Positions 60,842 to 64,000 of a stretch of DNA of 64,000 bases are shown piece after piece. Source of the stretch: JAAYAY01 sp963674575 (lineage in GTDB: Bacteria; Planctomycetota; Planctomycetia; Pirellulales; Thermoguttaceae). Every line of letters starts with the position of its first letter. Within the stretch, counting starts at the first letter, position 1. The stretch lies in assembly GCA_963674575.2 (NCBI GenBank), contig CAXXQT010000003.1, positions 310,001-374,000 on the forward strand, given 5' to 3'. Made by a program: the position numbers and the translations under genes. The notes beneath the pieces are model-generated. The model saw only the letters and a list, made by a program, of their open reading frames with translations. It was not told where the DNA came from and searched no databases.

Positions 60842-61241
60842 TTCATTTCTCCTGCACCAACTCGTTTATGGGGAGTTTCTACCTAACGCTCAGCGGCGCG
60901 GCTAGGTCGATCCGTGTGCGGCACCTCGAAAACCACACCACCGTCCCATCAAACCTTCGGTTCTCGACCCAGGGTCGTCGTATTCTCAGTCGCGTTGGTA
61001 TCCGAGTGCTGATATGCCATCTGCGAAATCAAAGTGCCAGGTTCCCGTGACAGCGGCGGTAGACGGCCCAAAGGACCGGGCCACTTCTCTCGGCCATGGG
61101 TACGCTGCGTCGAGCCTTGTGCGAACGAGGGGGTCGATGGTCGGCGGCTGTCGATTCTTCTGTAGGAAAAAGGGATGCGACTGAAGCGTTCGTCCTTTCT
61201 TCTGGAGCTTGGCGGATGGGCCGGCGGCAGGGATGCCACCG
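60842..61241. other. Intergenic region, nothing recognised
   Basis: About 400 bp without a gene or clear signal; the repeat-E copy at 61224-61247 overlaps its right end. Confidence 0.5.
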
Positions 61242-61247
61242 CTACGG
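61224..61247 (-). repeat. Repeat family E copy overlapping a stop codon
   Basis: On the - strand it reads CCGTAGCGGTGGCATCCCTG and CCGC. The TAG inside it is the stop codon of the DUF4886 gene. Related copies at 31391, 62280 and 62348. Confidence 0.75.
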
Positions 61248-62231
61248 CTTGACCTTCGGGCGTTTCCCCTCAGCTACCACCTGGTGCGCGATTCCGCTGA
61301 GGAACTTGGCGTCTTCGTCCGAGATTCGGTCGATGCGGATGCCTTCGGCGTAGGAATTCTGGCCGGTGAAGAACTCAAACCACACGCAAGCGGCCAGGTA
61401 TTGGCCCTGCAGGCTGGCGTGGTGCGTATCGCATCCGAGTTTCGGGGGAGTGGAACGATCCCATCGGTAGCCCGCGCAGAGGGAGTTCTTCTCTTGCGGG
61501 AGGGCCGGCGGCGAGAGGGTGGACAGGTCGGTTGAGGTGTCGGGCACAAAGGGCCGCACCTGGCGAGCCAGTTGGAAGGCGGCCCCGACGCGAATCAGGC
61601 GAACGTCCAACTCCGCAGCGATCGTGCGGTAGGCCTTGTCCAGGTCGCGGTACATTTCTTCCTGCCCGTAGTTGGGCTTGCCGCGAAACACCCGGTCGAA
61701 ATCGCCATCGACCCGGTAGGCCCAGGTCTGGTGCATGACGACCTCGGTGTTGGGGGCGTATTTCTTGATGTAGTCGTAGAGCTCCTTGGCGTAGGGGCGG
61801 TAGTTGTCCACGTCGGGGCTTTGGGCACTGAGTTGCTGGATCGTGACAAAATCCCAATCGTCGGACTTCAGCATTTCTCGGAGCCCGACCCGCGAGCGAG
61901 TGGTCTTTCCGTTTTCATCGGTCGTTGTAAGGCTATAGGGTTTGCCTTCCGGATCGTTGGGGTCGGCCTCGTGGAGCTTGGCCAGTCGAATATGTTTCTC
62001 CATGGGGCAGCCGCCGATGGTCGCTCCGCCGAGCGTCAACCGACAATCCTTGCTCTGGGCGCTGATCGGTCTGAGCAGCGAGAAGGCGTTGACCGTGAAG
62101 CTGTTGCCAATTCCCAGGATCTTGATTTCACGGGGGGAGGTTGCCGGTTCGGCGGCCCTTGTCACGTGAGACGCGAGAAGGAGGGTGAGTGCGGTCAGGA
62201 GGTGACAAACCAAGGTCGTGATGCGTTTCAT
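61242..62231 (-). CDS. DUF4886 secreted SGNH-hydrolase-like protein
   Basis: About 329 residues. A signal peptide (RITTLVCHLLTALTLLLASH, ending VTRA-A) is followed by KILGIGNSFTVNAFSLL, the SGNH-type block I serine motif of the DUF4886 family, and later GCDTHHASLQGQYLAACVW, with the Asp-x-x-His block V residues. It is likely an exported esterase or sugar hydrolase. ATG 62231 starts just before the signal core; the frame open to 62261 is less likely. Adjacent to a CE15-type esterase gene, so polysaccharide degradation is plausible. Confidence 0.8.
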   Translation of the reverse strand: MKRITTLVCHLLTALTLLLASHVTRAAEPATSPREIKILGIGNSFTVNAFSLLRPISAQSKDCRLTLGGATIGGCPMEKHIRLAKLHEADPNDPEGKPYSLTTTDENGKTTRSRVGLREMLKSDDWDFVTIQQLSAQSPDVDNYRPYAKELYDYIKKYAPNTEVVMHQTWAYRVDGDFDRVFRGKPNYGQEEMYRDLDKAYRTIAAELDVRLIRVGAAFQLARQVRPFVPDTSTDLSTLSPPALPQEKNSLCAGYRWDRSTPPKLGCDTHHASLQGQYLAACVWFEFFTGQNSYAEGIRIDRISDEDAKFLSGIAHQVVAEGKRPKVKP

Positions 62232-62279
62232 GGAAAAGCTCTCTTGGGGGCGGCGCGGCAATTTGTGGTACGGTGGACG

Positions 62280-62371
62280 GCGGCAAGGATGCCACCGCTA
62301 CGGGTGTTCGAGTCCAGGCTTTAGCCTGTTGGAATCATCAGGAGTCGCGGGCGGGGATGCCACCGCTACGG
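62280..62371 (-). repeat. Two further copies of repeat family E
   Basis: Copies at 62280-62303 and 62348-62371. The second contains the TAG stop codon of the glucuronoyl esterase gene. Between them, 62306-62332 holds half of the family-B repeat (GTCCAGGCTTTAGCCTGTTGG). Confidence 0.75.
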
Positions 62372-63643
62372 GGTTTGCCAATGCTTGTCGGCGAAGTTCA
62401 TGTATTGGTCCCAGTCGTATTCGGTCAGGTTGTGACCGCCCGAGCGGATGTGGTAGCTGATGCGGCCTTTCTGGACGGGTTGGTCGAGAGGCGGCATGTC
62501 GGTGGTGCCGAGCCCTTGCTGCCCGAACAGCTCATACACGGGACCGGCGCCGACGGCCGAGAGGAACTCGCCGCGAGGATCGGCCCAGAGGTCCTCGCCG
62601 GCGCTGGCCACGCAGAGCGGCCTGGGAGCGATGAGGGCCATGAGCATGTGCTGGTCAACCGGCAGCTCGTCTTCGTTGTCGTTGTACTTCTTGAAGTTGT
62701 TGCAGAACCAGTGGGGGAAGGAGCGGTTGATGATTGCCACGGTCTCACCATAGCGGCGACGTGAGAGGGCGGCTCCGCCACAGCCCGAGTCGTTGGAACA
62801 GACCATGGCAAATCGAGGGTCCTCGGCCCCGGCCCAAAGGGCCGTCTTGCCGCCTCGGGAGTGGCCGACGACGGCCACGTGTTTTTCATCGACAGAATTG
62901 TCCGCTTCAAAATAGTCCAGGGCTCGGCTGGCGCCCCAGGCCCAGGAGGCGAGGGTCGCCCAGGCGTCGGCCGGTCGCGCTCCCGGCTTGTCGAACAGTC
63001 CGTGGACGCCGTTCTTGAATTCGTCGTACTTATCGGGGTCGACGTCGGCGTTGTGGAACGCGGCGATCCCGTAGCCCCGGGCCACGATTCGCTCGGCGGG
63101 CCAGAAGGGCGACTTCACCTTCCGCGTGGGATCGATGTTCTCGGGATCGCGGTTGCAGATCAAGAGGAAGGTGGGAACGGGCTTGGGGGCCTTGTTGGGA
63201 ACAAAAAGGACGAGCGTCATCGACAGCCCGTCCTTTTTGCCCGTGAAGTTGATCCGCACTTGCTTGCGAGTGGCCGCCCCGTCCATGGCATTCGGGTCGA
63301 CGTCGAAAACATCGAAGGTCATGCCTTCGGGACGTCCGACGGGTGCCCGTCCGTAGACCTGGGAACGAAACAGTTCAAGAATTTCCGGGCGGCGTTCTGA
63401 CTGCCAGGCCTCCGCGCTCTCGACCTTGACGCCGTCCGCTGCTTGAAGCGGATCAGGGAGCACGTAGTCGGGAACGTTTGCCTCCACGTAGTTGACGTTC
63501 CTGTTTCTGGCCTTCTCCCGAGCCTGCTTGGTCTTGACTAGGTCTGGATCGGCCGTCCAACCCTTTTGGTTGTCCGCCGCGAGGCTGGCTACGGGAAGTG
63601 CGAGGACCGCAAGGAGCAAGGCGAGAAGCGTGGAGCGTTGCAT
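62366..63643 (-). CDS. Glucuronoyl esterase-like (CE15) / acetylxylan esterase family protein
   Basis: About 425 residues. Signal peptide MQRSTLLALLLAVLALPVAS ends near AADNQ. The catalytic serine is in VVGHSRGGKTALWAGAEDPR, followed by VCSNDSGCGGAALSRRRYGE, a block characteristic of bacterial CE15 glucuronoyl esterases; the catalytic His is in SGGHNLTEYDW. The typical CE15 motif is GCSRxG; here it is GHSRGG. ATG 63643 starts at the signal peptide; the frame open to 63838 is not coding-like. It would cleave ester links between glucuronoxylan and lignin or related esters. Confidence 0.87.
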   Translation of the reverse strand: MQRSTLLALLLAVLALPVASLAADNQKGWTADPDLVKTKQAREKARNRNVNYVEANVPDYVLPDPLQAADGVKVESAEAWQSERRPEILELFRSQVYGRAPVGRPEGMTFDVFDVDPNAMDGAATRKQVRINFTGKKDGLSMTLVLFVPNKAPKPVPTFLLICNRDPENIDPTRKVKSPFWPAERIVARGYGIAAFHNADVDPDKYDEFKNGVHGLFDKPGARPADAWATLASWAWGASRALDYFEADNSVDEKHVAVVGHSRGGKTALWAGAEDPRFAMVCSNDSGCGGAALSRRRYGETVAIINRSFPHWFCNNFKKYNDNEDELPVDQHMLMALIAPRPLCVASAGEDLWADPRGEFLSAVGAGPVYELFGQQGLGTTDMPPLDQPVQKGRISYHIRSGGHNLTEYDWDQYMNFADKHWQTP

Positions 63644-63722
63644 GGCGGTTGATTCTCCGTGGTGGTGTATGATCGGGTTTTGCATTTTCAACGTCTTGGA
63701 AGAACGCAGCGGTAGAGGCTTC

Positions 63723-64000
63723 CTACTTGGCGTCGGGGGGAAGTTCCAGAGTCGGCATGGCTGCCTGCGACGCCTTCTCCTGCCACTTGGCGTCGCCGTA
63801 GACCCCTGCCTGCGTGTAGTCGAAGGGGACGAAGCCAATTTTGGACGCCGGGGAATCGGGCTTCAGGCGATAATCGTGATGGTCGGGATCGACGAAGAGT
63901 GGATCGGCGAGGATCGAGTGCTGGTCGTAGCCCCGCTCCTGCCAGGCGGCGAGGTCCATGCCGGCAAAGGTGATCGGGACGCCGGCCGCGTTGAAGTAGC
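63723..64000 (-). CDS. Right-handed parallel beta-helix protein, C-terminal end (partial)
   Basis: The 3' end of a gene that continues beyond the window; the frame is open to base 64000. The end DQHSILADPLFVDPDHHDYR, LKPDSPASKIGFVPFD and then a short GxYGD tail is the standard C-terminus of planctomycete right-handed beta-helix (polysaccharide lyase-like) proteins. Upstream residues YFNAAGVPITFAGMDL agree. It is the third carbohydrate-active gene in a row on this strand. Confidence 0.85.
   Translation of the reverse strand, partial: YFNAAGVPITFAGMDLAAWQERGYDQHSILADPLFVDPDHHDYRLKPDSPASKIGFVPFDYTQAGVYGDAKWQEKASQAAMPTLELPPDAK

Overview
The window looks like chromosomal DNA of a GC-rich bacterium of the phylum Planctomycetota, most likely Pirellulales or a Thermoguttaceae-like relative. 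This is inferred from gene content: a DUF1559 prepilin-like protein with its H-X9-DG motif followed by a small lipoprotein, a secreted ADP-ribosylglycohydrolase, TPR-rich membrane proteins, a split menaquinol:cytochrome c oxidoreductase with a very large multihaem subunit, a CE15 esterase and a parallel beta-helix protein. I see no rRNA, tRNA, phage, IS element or CRISPR array.

Layout. 1-4881: three overlapping paralogues of a TMTC-like GT-C/TPR membrane protein, the first cut by the window edge. 5290-6871: DUF1559 protein and lipoprotein. 6984-14461: 2-hydroxyacid dehydrogenase (-), RND efflux adaptor plus pump, diguanylate cyclase. 14489-23510: ferritin (-), secreted ADP-ribosylglycohydrolase, metallophosphoesterase, an Imm22-like protein, NAD epimerase (-), CoA-disulfide reductase/rhodanese (-), ATC-hydrolase-like protein (-), PAP2 phosphatase. 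23771-30092: GT39 transferase (-), LarA-like racemase with an alpha/beta hydrolase, and an orphan N6-adenine DNA methyltransferase (-). 30391-34649: a Cys-rich secreted repeat protein (-), HAD phosphatase plus PfkB kinase, dapB.

34807-44710 is the most striking block: a cytochrome b C-terminal-type subunit, an octahaem cytochrome c with an embedded PDZ domain, a Tat-exported cupredoxin-like protein, a dihaem cytochrome lipoprotein, then haem A synthase and haem O synthase. Together they suggest a menaquinol-to-oxygen electron transport module whose cytochrome b N-terminal and Rieske subunits and oxidase core are encoded elsewhere. 44840-52655: frameshifted Uma2 gene, threonine synthase (-) with no normal start codon, DksA-type zinc finger protein, lspA, Rrf2 regulator, ABC ATPase (-), a Cys/Pro-rich secreted protein, a winged-helix protein and a candidate structured RNA. 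52899-60841: TPR/peptidase-MA protein, MazG, a large membrane protein, ABC ATPase, galE and a small hypothetical. 61242-64000: DUF4886 protein, CE15-type glucuronoyl esterase and a beta-helix protein fragment, a likely polysaccharide-degradation set.

The intergenic DNA is full of small dispersed palindromic repeats. At least six families recur inside this one window, including a 53-bp double hairpin (three copies of identical length), roughly 70-bp elements bounded by AGCCGGGCT/AGCCCGGCT, and a 197-bp nested palindrome after the octahaem gene.
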